From the NCBI GenBank assembly GCA_949282215.1, contig CASDPF010000015.1, forward strand, positions 1 to 38,115: DNA of 38,115 nucleotides. The letters run 5' to 3'. Below the pieces are notes generated by a model, which worked only from the letters and a program-made list of their open reading frames with translations, did no database searches and was not told the origin of the DNA. Source of the stretch: an uncultured bacterium. Lineage in GTDB: Bacteria; Cyanobacteriota; Vampirovibrionia; Gastranaerophilales; Gastranaerophilaceae. A program made the position numbers and the translations under genes. Positions 1-8,019 of the stretch are shown here, piece after piece. Each line of letters starts with the position of its first letter. Positions within the stretch are counted from its first letter, which is position 1.

Positions 1-2
1 GA

Positions 3-71
3 ATTTTTGCAATTGCGGGCTCCATTTTTGCGTTAATTATACCTTCAGGAGTTTATATGCATGCAGGCTAA
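3..71 (+). CDS. C-terminal end of an unidentified membrane protein (partial)
   Basis: The frame starting at position 3 is open from the window edge and ends at TAA 69-71. The 22 residues visible are hydrophobic (I-F-A-I-A-G-S-I-F-A-L-I-I-P) and end in M-H-A-G, which looks like a final transmembrane helix. The gene enters from outside the window and converges on the minus-strand gene ending at 73. Too little is present to name a family. The composition could be chance, so confidence is modest. Confidence 0.4.
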   Translation: MFAIAGSIFALIIPSGVYMHAG

Positions 72-72
72 A

Positions 73-570
73 TTATTTAAACCTTGAATTGAGCGGGTTC
101 GGGCTGCCGAAGCCTAAGATGTCACGGATGAATTTAAAGCCGCCGTAGACTAATAAACCAATACCTGCGCCTTTACAAATTTTTCCGTGTTTTTTAGGGC
201 TTGCAAGGAGTGCTGTTAGCCCTAAACCAAGCGGAACTACACCTGATACAAGCATTTCACCGAGTCCGCTAAAGTAGCCGATTGCTGAATTGAAAAAATT
301 GAAGAAGTTGTTTTCAAGTTCAAAATTGAATAATTTCTTTTTAATTTTTTGTTGAATAGTACTCGGATCCGTGAGGTAGAGCGTATTTGTCGCAAGGGTT
401 CCAGTTCTGTCTGCTTCGCGGCTCTGGGAGTATGTGTCGGCATTTAGTTTTCCGATAATATGCGCATCATACGCAACAAGTCCTACGGCTGCTGCCCCTG
501 CAGCTTTTGCAAGATATTTTCCGTAATTATTTTTTATTGCTGTTGTAATATTAGAGAGTGAGAATGCCAT
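73..570 (-). CDS. Hypothetical protein with hydrophobic segments, 165 aa
   Basis: Not recognised as a named family. Residues about 20-40 are Ala/Gly-rich and hydrophobic. A second hydrophobic block (about 100-122, S-G-V-V-P-L-G-L-G-L-T-A-L-L) and a third (about 133-150) suggest two or three membrane-associated helices; the middle part is polar. The ATG is preceded by AGTAGG at a normal distance. It lies 7 nt downstream of the 265-aa gene on the same strand, so the two are probably cotranscribed. Confidence 0.7.
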   Translation of the reverse strand: MAFSLSNITTAIKNNYGKYLAKAAGAAAVGLVAYDAHIIGKLNADTYSQSREADRTGTLATNTLYLTDPSTIQQKIKKKLFNFELENNFFNFFNSAIGYFSGLGEMLVSGVVPLGLGLTALLASPKKHGKICKGAGIGLLVYGGFKFIRDILGFGSPNPLNSRFK

Positions 571-577
571 TTATTAC

Positions 578-1375
578 CTACTTTTTATCTTCTGTTTTTT
601 TCGGTTGATCTTTTACTTCAAATTCTTTTTCTACGGTTTTTCCTGCCATTTTTAACAGGATGTTTGTTGCGGTTTTAGCATCTTGTCCGTAGTTTGTTTG
701 TCCTGTTTGCATTTTTTGAAGTACTCCGACTGTATAATCGTTTCCTGTACATTGTCTTGAGTCAAGTACTCCTAGTGCAAGCATTTTTACAGGCTGATAT
801 GGATCTTGAAGCATTTTGTTTACTAAAGCAGTGAGAGCAGGATCATCTTTTCTGGAGTCATCTTCTTGCAATCTTGCAATAACTTCTTTTGCTCCCATCA
901 TACGAACTTCTTTATCTTGATTATTTAAATAGTTTTCTAAAGTTTTAATATACTCATCTGTTAGTTGGACGATTTGTCGTTTTTCAGTTTTTTTAGGTTC
1001 TTCTTTTTTTTCAGTCTCAACTGGAGCCTGTGCTTGTAACGGAGTTTGCTGAGGGGTTGTATTATTGAATTGTTGTGTATAATAATTTGACGGATAGCAT
1101 CCGGTCGGGGCTTGTCCCGATTGGTATGAAGGTGCATTGACGTTATACACAGGTGATGGGCCACCAGGAGCTGCTACTGACGGATTAAATATTTGAATAT
1201 TTACCCCTGCATAATTAGGGTTTTGTGGAGGTATTGTAATTGCCGGCGGTGTTGCGTAATTTTGTTGAACCGCAGGTTGAGTTTGTACTTGTTGCTGCTG
1301 AACTTGCGGAGCTTGTGTTTGTACTATTGGTTTTTGTTGTTGAATTACCTGATTTTGTTGAACTGCACTTTGCAT
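578..1375 (-). CDS. Hypothetical protein with Gln/Pro-rich N-terminus and HEAT-like C-terminal half, 265 aa
   Basis: Residues 1 to about 115 are low complexity (Gln, Pro, Asn, Val; repeated Q-Q and P-Q-V-Q patterns) and probably disordered. After a Lys/Glu linker, residues about 138-245 are helical with HEAT/armadillo character (D-K-E-V-R-M-M-G-A-K-E-V, then P-Y-Q-P-V-K-M-L-A-L-G-V-L), suggesting a protein-interaction scaffold. There is no signal peptide. The start has AAAGG upstream. It is the first gene of a likely two-gene unit with the 165-aa membrane protein. Function unknown. Confidence 0.7.
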   Translation of the reverse strand: MQSAVQQNQVIQQQKPIVQTQAPQVQQQQVQTQPAVQQNYATPPAITIPPQNPNYAGVNIQIFNPSVAAPGGPSPVYNVNAPSYQSGQAPTGCYPSNYYTQQFNNTTPQQTPLQAQAPVETEKKEEPKKTEKRQIVQLTDEYIKTLENYLNNQDKEVRMMGAKEVIARLQEDDSRKDDPALTALVNKMLQDPYQPVKMLALGVLDSRQCTGNDYTVGVLQKMQTGQTNYGQDAKTATNILLKMAGKTVEKEFEVKDQPKKTEDKK

Positions 1376-1491
1376 ATAATACTACCTTTTCACTACCTAA
1401 TATATAAAAGTATAAAAATAAGAAAATATTGCCATATTTTTGTGTTTTTTAAGAATTGTAACAAGTTTTTTTTATTATAAGCATGCCGCAC

Positions 1492-1497
1492 TATAAT
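1492..1497 (+). promoter_or_regulatory. -10 box TATAAT placed 6 nt before an ATG (candidate leaderless start)
   Basis: TATAAT is followed by AAAACT and then ATG at 1504. A transcript starting about 7 nt after the box would begin at the start codon. No Shine-Dalgarno precedes either possible ATG (1483 or 1504), and no convincing -35 is visible. Confidence 0.4.
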
Positions 1498-1503
1498 AAA
1501 ACT

Positions 1504-2085
1504 ATGAGCAGTTATGAAGAAAGCTATTTAAAAACGCGTCCTCAAAGGTTATGTCATATGTGCGGCAGGTGTTGCAGGGTGGTAACAACTCCTAAGACGT
1601 ATTGCGAATTAAAATACTTGGAATCTCAAGGGGATCAAGGTGCTATTGATTTTCTTAAAATATTTGTTCCATACCCTTCGATTGAGGCTGCCAGAAAAGT
1701 AGATAAGGAACTTGTAGATAATGTTATAGAGAAAATGTCTGAGGCTGACGATTTTGATATAAATAAGATAACCTTTTACGGGTGTAAATATTTATTAGAC
1801 GATAATACTTGTCCTATATATGAAGAAAGACCTGCTTTGTGCAGGCATTGTCCTTCATCCCCATGGGCTATTGTGCCTCCAGGTTGCGGTTTTGAAGCTT
1901 GGTTATTTTTGAAACGTGAAGAAACGAAGCAAAAAGTTCGTAAGGCAAAGGAAGATTATTTGGAACTTCAGCTTCTAAAAACTAAAACTAATGAGCCAGA
2001 AAATTTGAAAAAAATAGAATCTGTCGAAAATAAAATTCGTCATACTATTGAGATTTATAAAAAGTATGGTTCTAAGGATTGGTAA
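1504..2085 (+). CDS. YkgJ-type cysteine-cluster protein (CxxCxxCC), 193 aa
   Basis: The N-terminal motif L-C-H-M-C-G-R-C-C, then G-C-K-Y-L and C-P-I-Y-E-E-R-P-A-L-C-R-H-C-P, are the spaced cysteines of the YkgJ/UPF0153 family, which probably chelates Fe or Zn; the biochemical role of the family is not settled. The C-terminal part is a Lys/Glu-rich helix. The open frame extends up to an ATG at 1483, but I choose 1504 because a TATAAT box overlaps the longer start and sits 6 nt before this one. Its stop lies 3 nt from the convergent GH57 stop, with no terminator between them. Confidence 0.8.
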   Translation: MSSYEESYLKTRPQRLCHMCGRCCRVVTTPKTYCELKYLESQGDQGAIDFLKIFVPYPSIEAARKVDKELVDNVIEKMSEADDFDINKITFYGCKYLLDDNTCPIYEERPALCRHCPSSPWAIVPPGCGFEAWLFLKREETKQKVRKAKEDYLELQLLKTKTNEPENLKKIESVENKIRHTIEIYKKYGSKDW

Positions 2086-2087
2086 AT

Positions 2088-4610
2088 TTACCCAACATAT
2101 AATTTGTCAAGTTTTTTACGATAAAAATCAGTATTAATGTTTAATTTATCTCCGATGTCCAGAAGCATTTCAATTAAATGTTTATCCTTGGAACGTTTTG
2201 ATTGGATACTAAGTTCAATAATATCATCAATACGATGGTATATTTTTGTAAAATATGTATTTTGAGCTTCAGATATATCAATTTCCAATTCAAGTTTTTC
2301 TGCGTATTCAAATAACTCAAGCAATGCTTCAGCTTGTTGAATTTCAAGTCCGTAGGTTAATCTGTTGAGATTTTGTATAATTTTCTTTGAAAAAATGTTA
2401 TTGGAAGTTGTTTTATCAAGTTTAATTCCCATTTTTTTAGCTTCATAATTAATATCTGTTGCTTGCTGAGTAATTGTAGGGTCAACAAAACCTCCTGAGT
2501 GCATTATTAAATCATTAAATTTACGACTCAAAGCATAACTTGCCGAAATTTTAAATTCGTCAGGAATTGCAAGCCCGAGATTTTGCATGTGGTAAATAGA
2601 GCCTTTGCCTTCTTCATACATTTCTTCATAAGTTCTTGCGAATTTTTGCATTTTACCTTTAAGCAGAATTTGAAGAATTTTTCTTCTTTCTTCAATAAAT
2701 ATATCTTTAAGTGTGAAGTATTCTTTTCCAAAGAATTCATCAAGAGCTCTAATAATTTCTGTAAGCGGATTAAGCATAAATGTTTTTATTAATTCCGCTT
2801 TCATATTCGCATATTCCGTTTCATCAGAGAATTCTTTGATTGTGCAGTGGAAATCTCCAGCAGAATACTGCATAAGTGCAAACATAAGATTAGATTTTTG
2901 AAGCGTAATTTTAGACTGAACCTCAATATGCCCTACTACAAAGCTTGAATTCCCTTTTTGAACTCTTTGATAATCATGTCTTGTTACTTTATAGCAGTAA
3001 ACGTATTCTTCATCTTCAAAATCCTGATATATTGATGATACTGCCCATAAACTTGCTATCTGTTTCATAGTGACAATTGAAGGTTTTACAAATCTTTCAA
3101 AAATATCTTTTCCATTACCGTATTCTGCGATATTACTTTTTGCTTCAGATAGAATTTCTAAGAAATGCTTTTCAAGATTTTTCTTAGAAAATACTGCTGC
3201 AAGCTGCATAGCTCTCGCTGCGTATTTCATAATTTGGACGGTTTCAATTCCTGAAATTTCAGAGAAAAACCAGCCGCAACTTGTATACATAAGTAAAGCT
3301 TGACGCTGAATTTCAAGTAATTCCATGGCTTTTACTTTATCGTCATCAGATAAATTTGGCAGGAAGTTTTCACGTTGGAACTTATTTACCGTATGACTTC
3401 CTCTGTCTAATATAACTGATATGTAATTATTTCTTACTTCCCAAGGGTTTTTAAAATATTTTACACCTTCAGTTTCATATATTTTAGCGAGTTCGTCTCT
3501 TAAGTAATCTAGAGCTTCTCTTAATGGTTTTCTCCATTTTTGATTCCACCCCGGATGTCCGCCTGTAGAACAGCCGCAATCTTCCTTCCATCTGCCGACA
3601 CCATGGAAACAACTCCAACTTGAAGCTTGTTTTATATCAGCTTCATAATCACTTCTGTATTTTTCAAGATATTCTGCATAGTTTGTAATTGTGAAGCCTT
3701 CATCTTTTGCTTTAATTTGAAGTACATAAGCAAGTGCCATATCTCCGAATTTTGTATGGTGTCCGTAGCTTTCACCATCTGTGGCAATATTAATAAGTTG
3801 AGGATAATTTCTTAAATCAGAAACGCCTTCTTTTAAACGTTTAATAAATTTATTTCCATCTTTTAACAGCTCATCAAAAGCTACTGAACGAGAAATAGCA
3901 CCGTCATAGAAGAATAAATCAATGTATTTTCCAGGTGCTGACTTAATATAGTAGCGATAAGATCTTGCAGGGTCAATATTACCCCAGCTTACATCTTGCC
4001 AATCTTTGCCGCCTTCTTTTCTTATTTTAAGTGCTTGATATGGTGAAAGTACCGTAAATTTAATTCCGTTTTCTTCAAGTATTCTAAGGGTATCATCATC
4101 TACAGCAGTTTCAGCTAGCCACATCCCTTCTGGTTTTCTGCCAAATCTGTATTCAAAATCTTTGATGCCCCATATTACTTGAGTTTGCTTATCTCTTTCG
4201 TTTGCAAGCGGCATAATAATATGGTTATATACTTGAGCCATAGCGTTACCATGACCGTTATGTTCCGCAATACTTTCGATATCGGCTTTTATAATTCTTT
4301 CGTAAGTATGAGGTGCAAATTTTTCCATCCAGGATAAAAGTGTCGGTCCGAAGTTAAAACTCATGTGTGCATAGTTGTTAGTCATATCAAGTATTTTGTT
4401 ACGACTGTCTACAATTTTTGAAACGGAGTTTGGATTATAGCATTCTTTGTTTATTCTTTCATTCCAATCGTGGAATGGAAGTGCACTGTCCTGAAGTTCA
4501 ATAGCTTCTAACCAAGGATTTTCTCTCGGAGGTTGATAAAAGTGTCCGTGAACTGTTAGAAAAACCTCTTTTTTTGCTGTTTTAGCTTCTTTGTTGTTTT
4601 TTGATTCCAT
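2088..4610 (-). CDS. Glycoside hydrolase family 57 protein (DUF3536 type), 840 aa
   Basis: The N-terminus V-H-G-H-F-Y-Q-P-P-R-E-N-P-W, then G-M-W-L-A-E-T-A-V-D around residue 165 (the likely nucleophile Glu) and A-T-D-G-E-S-Y-G-H-H around 275 are hallmarks of the GH57/DUF3536 group acting on alpha-glucans. Residues 20-330 form the catalytic barrel; the rest matches the family's long helical C-terminal part. No signal peptide, so it is probably cytoplasmic and acts in glycogen-type storage polymer metabolism. CGGAG lies upstream of the ATG. The length fits the family. The exact substrate cannot be told from sequence. Confidence 0.88.
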   Translation of the reverse strand: MESKNNKEAKTAKKEVFLTVHGHFYQPPRENPWLEAIELQDSALPFHDWNERINKECYNPNSVSKIVDSRNKILDMTNNYAHMSFNFGPTLLSWMEKFAPHTYERIIKADIESIAEHNGHGNAMAQVYNHIIMPLANERDKQTQVIWGIKDFEYRFGRKPEGMWLAETAVDDDTLRILEENGIKFTVLSPYQALKIRKEGGKDWQDVSWGNIDPARSYRYYIKSAPGKYIDLFFYDGAISRSVAFDELLKDGNKFIKRLKEGVSDLRNYPQLINIATDGESYGHHTKFGDMALAYVLQIKAKDEGFTITNYAEYLEKYRSDYEADIKQASSWSCFHGVGRWKEDCGCSTGGHPGWNQKWRKPLREALDYLRDELAKIYETEGVKYFKNPWEVRNNYISVILDRGSHTVNKFQRENFLPNLSDDDKVKAMELLEIQRQALLMYTSCGWFFSEISGIETVQIMKYAARAMQLAAVFSKKNLEKHFLEILSEAKSNIAEYGNGKDIFERFVKPSIVTMKQIASLWAVSSIYQDFEDEEYVYCYKVTRHDYQRVQKGNSSFVVGHIEVQSKITLQKSNLMFALMQYSAGDFHCTIKEFSDETEYANMKAELIKTFMLNPLTEIIRALDEFFGKEYFTLKDIFIEERRKILQILLKGKMQKFARTYEEMYEEGKGSIYHMQNLGLAIPDEFKISASYALSRKFNDLIMHSGGFVDPTITQQATDINYEAKKMGIKLDKTTSNNIFSKKIIQNLNRLTYGLEIQQAEALLELFEYAEKLELEIDISEAQNTYFTKIYHRIDDIIELSIQSKRSKDKHLIEMLLDIGDKLNINTDFYRKKLDKLYVG

Positions 4611-4634
4611 ATCTTAACTCCGTTTCAGTAAATT

Positions 4635-5150
4635 TTATTTTTCAGTTTTTGCTTGTGTGCTGATTACAGTGAATTTTTCTGCATCCATCCATACATCACC
4701 TAGGGCATTAGAGAACACATGTCCTGCTACTTCAATTTCATCTCCTGAGTTTAAATCGATGTGTTTTTCAGCTTCTTTTCTGTCAAGAAAGATTTTTAAT
4801 TCTGAAAGCGGGACGTTATGTGTTGTTACATCGTTGCGTTGAATTAAGAAAGTTATAAATTTTTCAGAACTTCTGAATGCAGGTTTATAATCAAGCCCCA
4901 GCGTTGAATATTTATCAAATTTAGCTTTAAATTTTACATTTTTGTTCATATAAGGCTTGGGATTGCTTACCATAACAACAGGATTAACTGCTTCATAGGT
5001 TTTTGCAGGTGCTGTAGCTATAGCTTTGGTTGCTGCAGGAATTATAGGACTTTTAATCCTAACAGGTGCTTGTTGTGCTAAAGATAGTGCATTAATTCCA
5101 AAACCTAAAATTAATATAAATGCAATTGACAAATGTTTTAATTTATTCAT
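4635..5150 (-). CDS. Secreted protein with probable OB-like domain, 171 aa
   Basis: I start at the ATG at 5148-5150, because the upstream extension is not signal-like. From here the protein opens with M-N-K-L-K-H followed by a hydrophobic core and L-S-L-A-Q-Q, a typical signal peptide. After a Pro/Ala linker, residues about 55-165 (K-P-Y-M-N-K-N-V-K-F-K-A-K-F then G-D-E-I-E-V-A-G-H-V-F) have the beta-rich pattern of an OB fold. A purine-rich GAGG lies about 12 nt upstream. It follows the GH57 gene on the opposite side of a 24-nt gap, same strand. Function unknown. Confidence 0.7.
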   Translation of the reverse strand: MNKLKHLSIAFILILGFGINALSLAQQAPVRIKSPIIPAATKAIATAPAKTYEAVNPVVMVSNPKPYMNKNVKFKAKFDKYSTLGLDYKPAFRSSEKFITFLIQRNDVTTHNVPLSELKIFLDRKEAEKHIDLNSGDEIEVAGHVFSNALGDVWMDAEKFTVISTQAKTEK

Positions 5151-5235
5151 CCTTAAAGACCTCTTCTTATATAACTTAACGTTAATATGATAGCACACAT
5201 ATATTATTTTGTAACTACCTTATAAGAGAATATAG

Positions 5236-5264
5236 TTGAAAAAGCTTAAAAAATCATTTATAAT
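5236..5264 (+). promoter_or_regulatory. Promoter of prepilin leader cassette 1
   Basis: TTGAAA (5236-5241), a 17-bp spacer and TATAAT (5259-5264). The start would fall near 5271, immediately before the AAGGAGG of the leader ORF. The same arrangement is seen at the other three cassettes. Confidence 0.75.
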
Positions 5265-5284
5265 AAATGAAAAAGGAGGCGAAT

Positions 5285-5335
5285 ATGCAAAAGATAAGTA
5301 TAGCAAGAATTTCGGGGGGGGGGGCTACCGACTAG
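5285..5335 (+). CDS. Leader peptide of cassette 1, 16 aa, on an 11-G tract
   Basis: AAGGAGG at 5273-5279 precedes ATG 5285. The ORF reads MQKISIARISGGGATD and stops at TAG 5333-5335. The 11 G at 5314-5324 encode the three glycines. The same peptide pattern (M-Q-K, R-I-S-G-G-G-A) appears in three other cassettes. If the tract had 12 G, the reading frame would run through the anti-Shine-Dalgarno arm and stop at 5386-5388; with 10 G it would stop at 5340-5342. Expression is inferred from the strong initiation site and conservation. Confidence 0.6.
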   Translation: MQKISIARISGGGATD

Positions 5336-5339
5336 CAGA

Positions 5340-5469
5340 TAAGTCAAGCATTTCCGACTTAGACCTCCGATTGAAAGCAAAGTGCTGAATGCAAGCCGTG
5401 CCAAAAGACACGGTGATTTTTGTTGCAAAAATTTTGAAAAACAGTTAATAAAAACGAACGGAGGACTAA
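5340..5469 (+). promoter_or_regulatory. Structured leader of cassette 1 with anti-Shine-Dalgarno arm
   Basis: CCTCCG (5364-5369) pairs with CGGAGG (5459-5464), the ribosome binding site of the prepilin at 5470. The helix continues on both sides across A-A mismatches: TTAG 5359-5362 with CTAA 5466-5469, and TTG 5371-5373 with CGA 5455-5457 (one wobble). Enclosed is the hairpin CCGTG 5396-5400 / CACGG 5409-5413. A competing hairpin TAAGTC 5340-5345 / GACTTA 5356-5361 shares three bases with the sequestering arm. Confidence 0.6.
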
Positions 5470-6186
5470 ATGAAAAAGAAAAACGCTTTCACCTTAGCAG
5501 AAGTGCTAATCACCTTAGGTATAATAGGTATAGTTGCAGCAATGACATTGCCTGCTATAATTCAAAAGAATCAAAAAACGATTGCGATTACAAGAATAAA
5601 AAAATATTATACATTATTGCTTCAAGCCTTTAATTTGGCTCAATCGGAATCTGATCCAAATGGTTTAACGATACTATCTTATCTTTCAGTTGTTGATGAA
5701 GAAAATGATCAGAAAGCTCTATCTTTTTTTATTGAAAATTACATTAGACCTAACTTTAAAGTTATAAAGGATTTTGGCTATGTAACTCCAAGTTCTGCTG
5801 GAATGCCCAATTATTATCCTTTAAATGGCATTATTGATTCTGATGGAAATACTTTTCATGGGACTAAAAAAAATATTTTTGTTCTTGCCGATGGGAGTAT
5901 AATGTATGTTTCTTTGGGCGGAGATAATACAACTGGAAGATATGTAATAGCTTATATTGATATTAATGGTAAACAAAAGCCAAATATAATAGGTAAGGAT
6001 GTCTTTTGTATTGTATTATTTTTCCCAAAAGTAAATTCGGTTAAATTCTTTACATTAGATAAACAGAAATCAAGAGAGGATTATCTAAGTACTTGTAATA
6101 AAAATGCCGGGACTATTGATAGTAGGACTTGTGGAGCTTTGCTTCAACATGATGGATGGGAAATGAAGGAAGATTATCCTTGGTAA
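5470..6186 (+). CDS. Type IV prepilin/pseudopilin-like protein 1, 238 aa
   Basis: The N-terminus K-K-K-N-A-F-T-L-A-E-V-L-I-T-L-G-I-I-G is a class III (prepilin) signal: a basic leader, cleavage after Ala before Phe, Glu at +5, then a hydrophobic assembly helix. The prepilin peptidase would remove about 6 residues. The mature part is variable but carries D-I-N-G-K-Q-K-P-N-I-I-G-K-D near residue 160 and ends D-G-W-E-M-K-E-D-Y-P-W. GGAGG at 5460-5464 sets the start, and the leader cassette overlaps it. Role in a pilus, or a pseudopilin in secretion or competence, cannot be separated from sequence. Confidence 0.85.
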   Translation: MKKKNAFTLAEVLITLGIIGIVAAMTLPAIIQKNQKTIAITRIKKYYTLLLQAFNLAQSESDPNGLTILSYLSVVDEENDQKALSFFIENYIRPNFKVIKDFGYVTPSSAGMPNYYPLNGIIDSDGNTFHGTKKNIFVLADGSIMYVSLGGDNTTGRYVIAYIDINGKQKPNIIGKDVFCIVLFFPKVNSVKFFTLDKQKSREDYLSTCNKNAGTIDSRTCGALLQHDGWEMKEDYPW

Positions 6187-6309
6187 TATAATTCTAAACC
6201 CTTGATATCGAGATTTACTTGTTGACTTTTTTTATTTGTGTTAAAGTAATTGTGTATAAGAAGGTAAATATTACATTTTTATAATTTTGACAAAAAGAAG
6301 GAGAAAATT

Positions 6310-7968
6310 ATGTCAACAAAAGAATTTTTTACAAATTCTGAAGAATTAAAAGAGCTTTATTCAGCTGCTCGTGCAACTATTACAGCTCCTTTCTTCGGTA
6401 ACAACGTTGAAGAAGTTAAGTCTGTTTCTGAAGCTTACAAGCTTGCTAAAAACAGCCCGGGAACTATCGAATTAACCGGCATGCCTATTTTTAAACCTGA
6501 AAAAATCGGTTTACCTCAAGGTGCTAATCAATTATTATTCAACGATGGTACAGTAGTTGGTCGTTGTGCTGCTGCTAGAAAAATCGTTGGTGAACCAAAT
6601 TGCGATTTGAAATACTTACTTCCAATCATTCGTGAAGCTATTTACAACACTCGTGATAAATTAATGTACAAAACTGAAGTTGTTGTAGGTTTGGAAGAAG
6701 ACTTCATGGTAAAAGCTCACTTAATGATTCCTGAAGGATTTGAAAACATTATGTATTCTTGGATGTTAAACTTCCAATACATCAATGAACAATATGCTCA
6801 AATGTACGCGGATTCCAGAGAACTTCCGGATGGCGACATTTTTGTATTCTCTGATCCTGATTGGACTCACCCTGACTTCCCATACGGTTTAACATTCTTT
6901 GACCCTGAACACAACTGTGCAGCTATTTTGGGTATGAGATACTTCGGTGAACACAAAAAAGGTACATTGACTCTTGCTTGGGGTTGTGCTGCTCGTAACG
7001 GTTATGCTTCTTGCCACGGTGGTATGAAACGTTATAACCTGGATGGCGGTAAATCATTCCAAGTTGCTGTATTTGGTCTTTCAGGTTCCGGTAAGTCTAC
7101 CATTACTCACGCTAAACACAACAACAAATATGATATTACAGTTCTTCATGATGATGCATTCATCATTAACGTTCATGACAAATACACAATCGCTTTGGAA
7201 CCTGCTTACTTCGATAAAACAGCAGATTATCCAATCGGATGTGATGACAACAAATATATCTTAACTCAACAAAATGCCGGTGCTATTCAATTAGCTGACG
7301 GTAAAGTTGTTTCAATTACAGAAGATATCAGAAACGGTAACGGTCGTGCTGTTAAGTCTAAACTTTGGTCACCAAACAGAGTTGACAGAATTGACCAACC
7401 AATCAACGCTATTTTCTGGTTAATGAAAGACCCTACAATTCCTCCTGTATTGAAATTGTCAGGTGCTTCATTAGGTTCAGCTATGGGTGCAACTCTTGCT
7501 ACAAAACGTTCTTCAGCTGAAAGATTAGCTGCTGGTGTTGACCCTAACGCATTGGTTGTTGAACCTTATGCTAACCCATTCAGAGTATATCCGTTGTCAA
7601 CTGACTATACAAGATTCAAACAATTAATCGCTGATGGCGTTGATTGCTACATCTTGAATACAGGTGAATTTATGGGTACTAAGGTTAAACCTGCTCATAC
7701 ATTGGGTATTATTGAAGCTATCGTTGAAGGTACTGCTAAATTCCATAAATGGGAAAACTTCTCAGATATTGAAATTATGGATGTTGAAGGCTTTGATGCT
7801 TCATTCTCTAACAAAGAATACGCTTCTCAATTCGTTGCTCGTATGAATGACAGAATTGAATTTGTTAAATCTAGAGAAACAGAAAAAGCAGGTATTGATA
7901 AACTTCCTGCTGATGCATTGGAAGCTTTACAATCAGTTGTTAAAGAAGCTTCAGCTCTAGCTGTATAA
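6310..7968 (+). CDS. pckA: Phosphoenolpyruvate carboxykinase (ATP)
   Basis: Catalyses oxaloacetate + ATP to PEP + CO2 + ADP (or the reverse, anaplerotic direction) in the cytoplasm. The kinase P-loop G-L-S-G-S-G-K-S-T is at residues 256-264, followed by H-D-D-A-F-I and T-E-D-I-R-N-G-N-G-R segments typical of the ATP-dependent family. The length of 552 aa is close to the usual 520-550. AGGAG lies before the ATG at 6310. Codon choice is biased to AAC, CGT, GGT and GCT, as in the tuf gene here, pointing to high expression. A strong terminator follows. It stands alone between two prepilin cassettes. Confidence 0.95.
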   Translation: MSTKEFFTNSEELKELYSAARATITAPFFGNNVEEVKSVSEAYKLAKNSPGTIELTGMPIFKPEKIGLPQGANQLLFNDGTVVGRCAAARKIVGEPNCDLKYLLPIIREAIYNTRDKLMYKTEVVVGLEEDFMVKAHLMIPEGFENIMYSWMLNFQYINEQYAQMYADSRELPDGDIFVFSDPDWTHPDFPYGLTFFDPEHNCAAILGMRYFGEHKKGTLTLAWGCAARNGYASCHGGMKRYNLDGGKSFQVAVFGLSGSGKSTITHAKHNNKYDITVLHDDAFIINVHDKYTIALEPAYFDKTADYPIGCDDNKYILTQQNAGAIQLADGKVVSITEDIRNGNGRAVKSKLWSPNRVDRIDQPINAIFWLMKDPTIPPVLKLSGASLGSAMGATLATKRSSAERLAAGVDPNALVVEPYANPFRVYPLSTDYTRFKQLIADGVDCYILNTGEFMGTKVKPAHTLGIIEAIVEGTAKFHKWENFSDIEIMDVEGFDASFSNKEYASQFVARMNDRIEFVKSRETEKAGIDKLPADALEALQSVVKEASALAV

Positions 7969-7990
7969 TAGTTTCAAAATAGAAGCAAAA

Positions 7991-8018
7991 AAGAGACGGA
8001 TTTTTCCGTCTCTTTTTT
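7991..8018 (+). terminator. Intrinsic terminator of pckA
   Basis: A perfect 10-bp stem AAGAGACGGA (7991-8000) / TCCGTCTCTT (8005-8014) with a TTTT loop, continuing into a T run. The -35 of prepilin cassette 2 begins at 8020, directly behind it. Confidence 0.9.
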
Positions 8019-8019
8019 G

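Noticed and set aside
5314-5324. G tract as a G-quadruplex
   Set aside because: One run of 11 G cannot fold into a regular intramolecular quadruplex with separated tracts; frame effects explain its conservation better.
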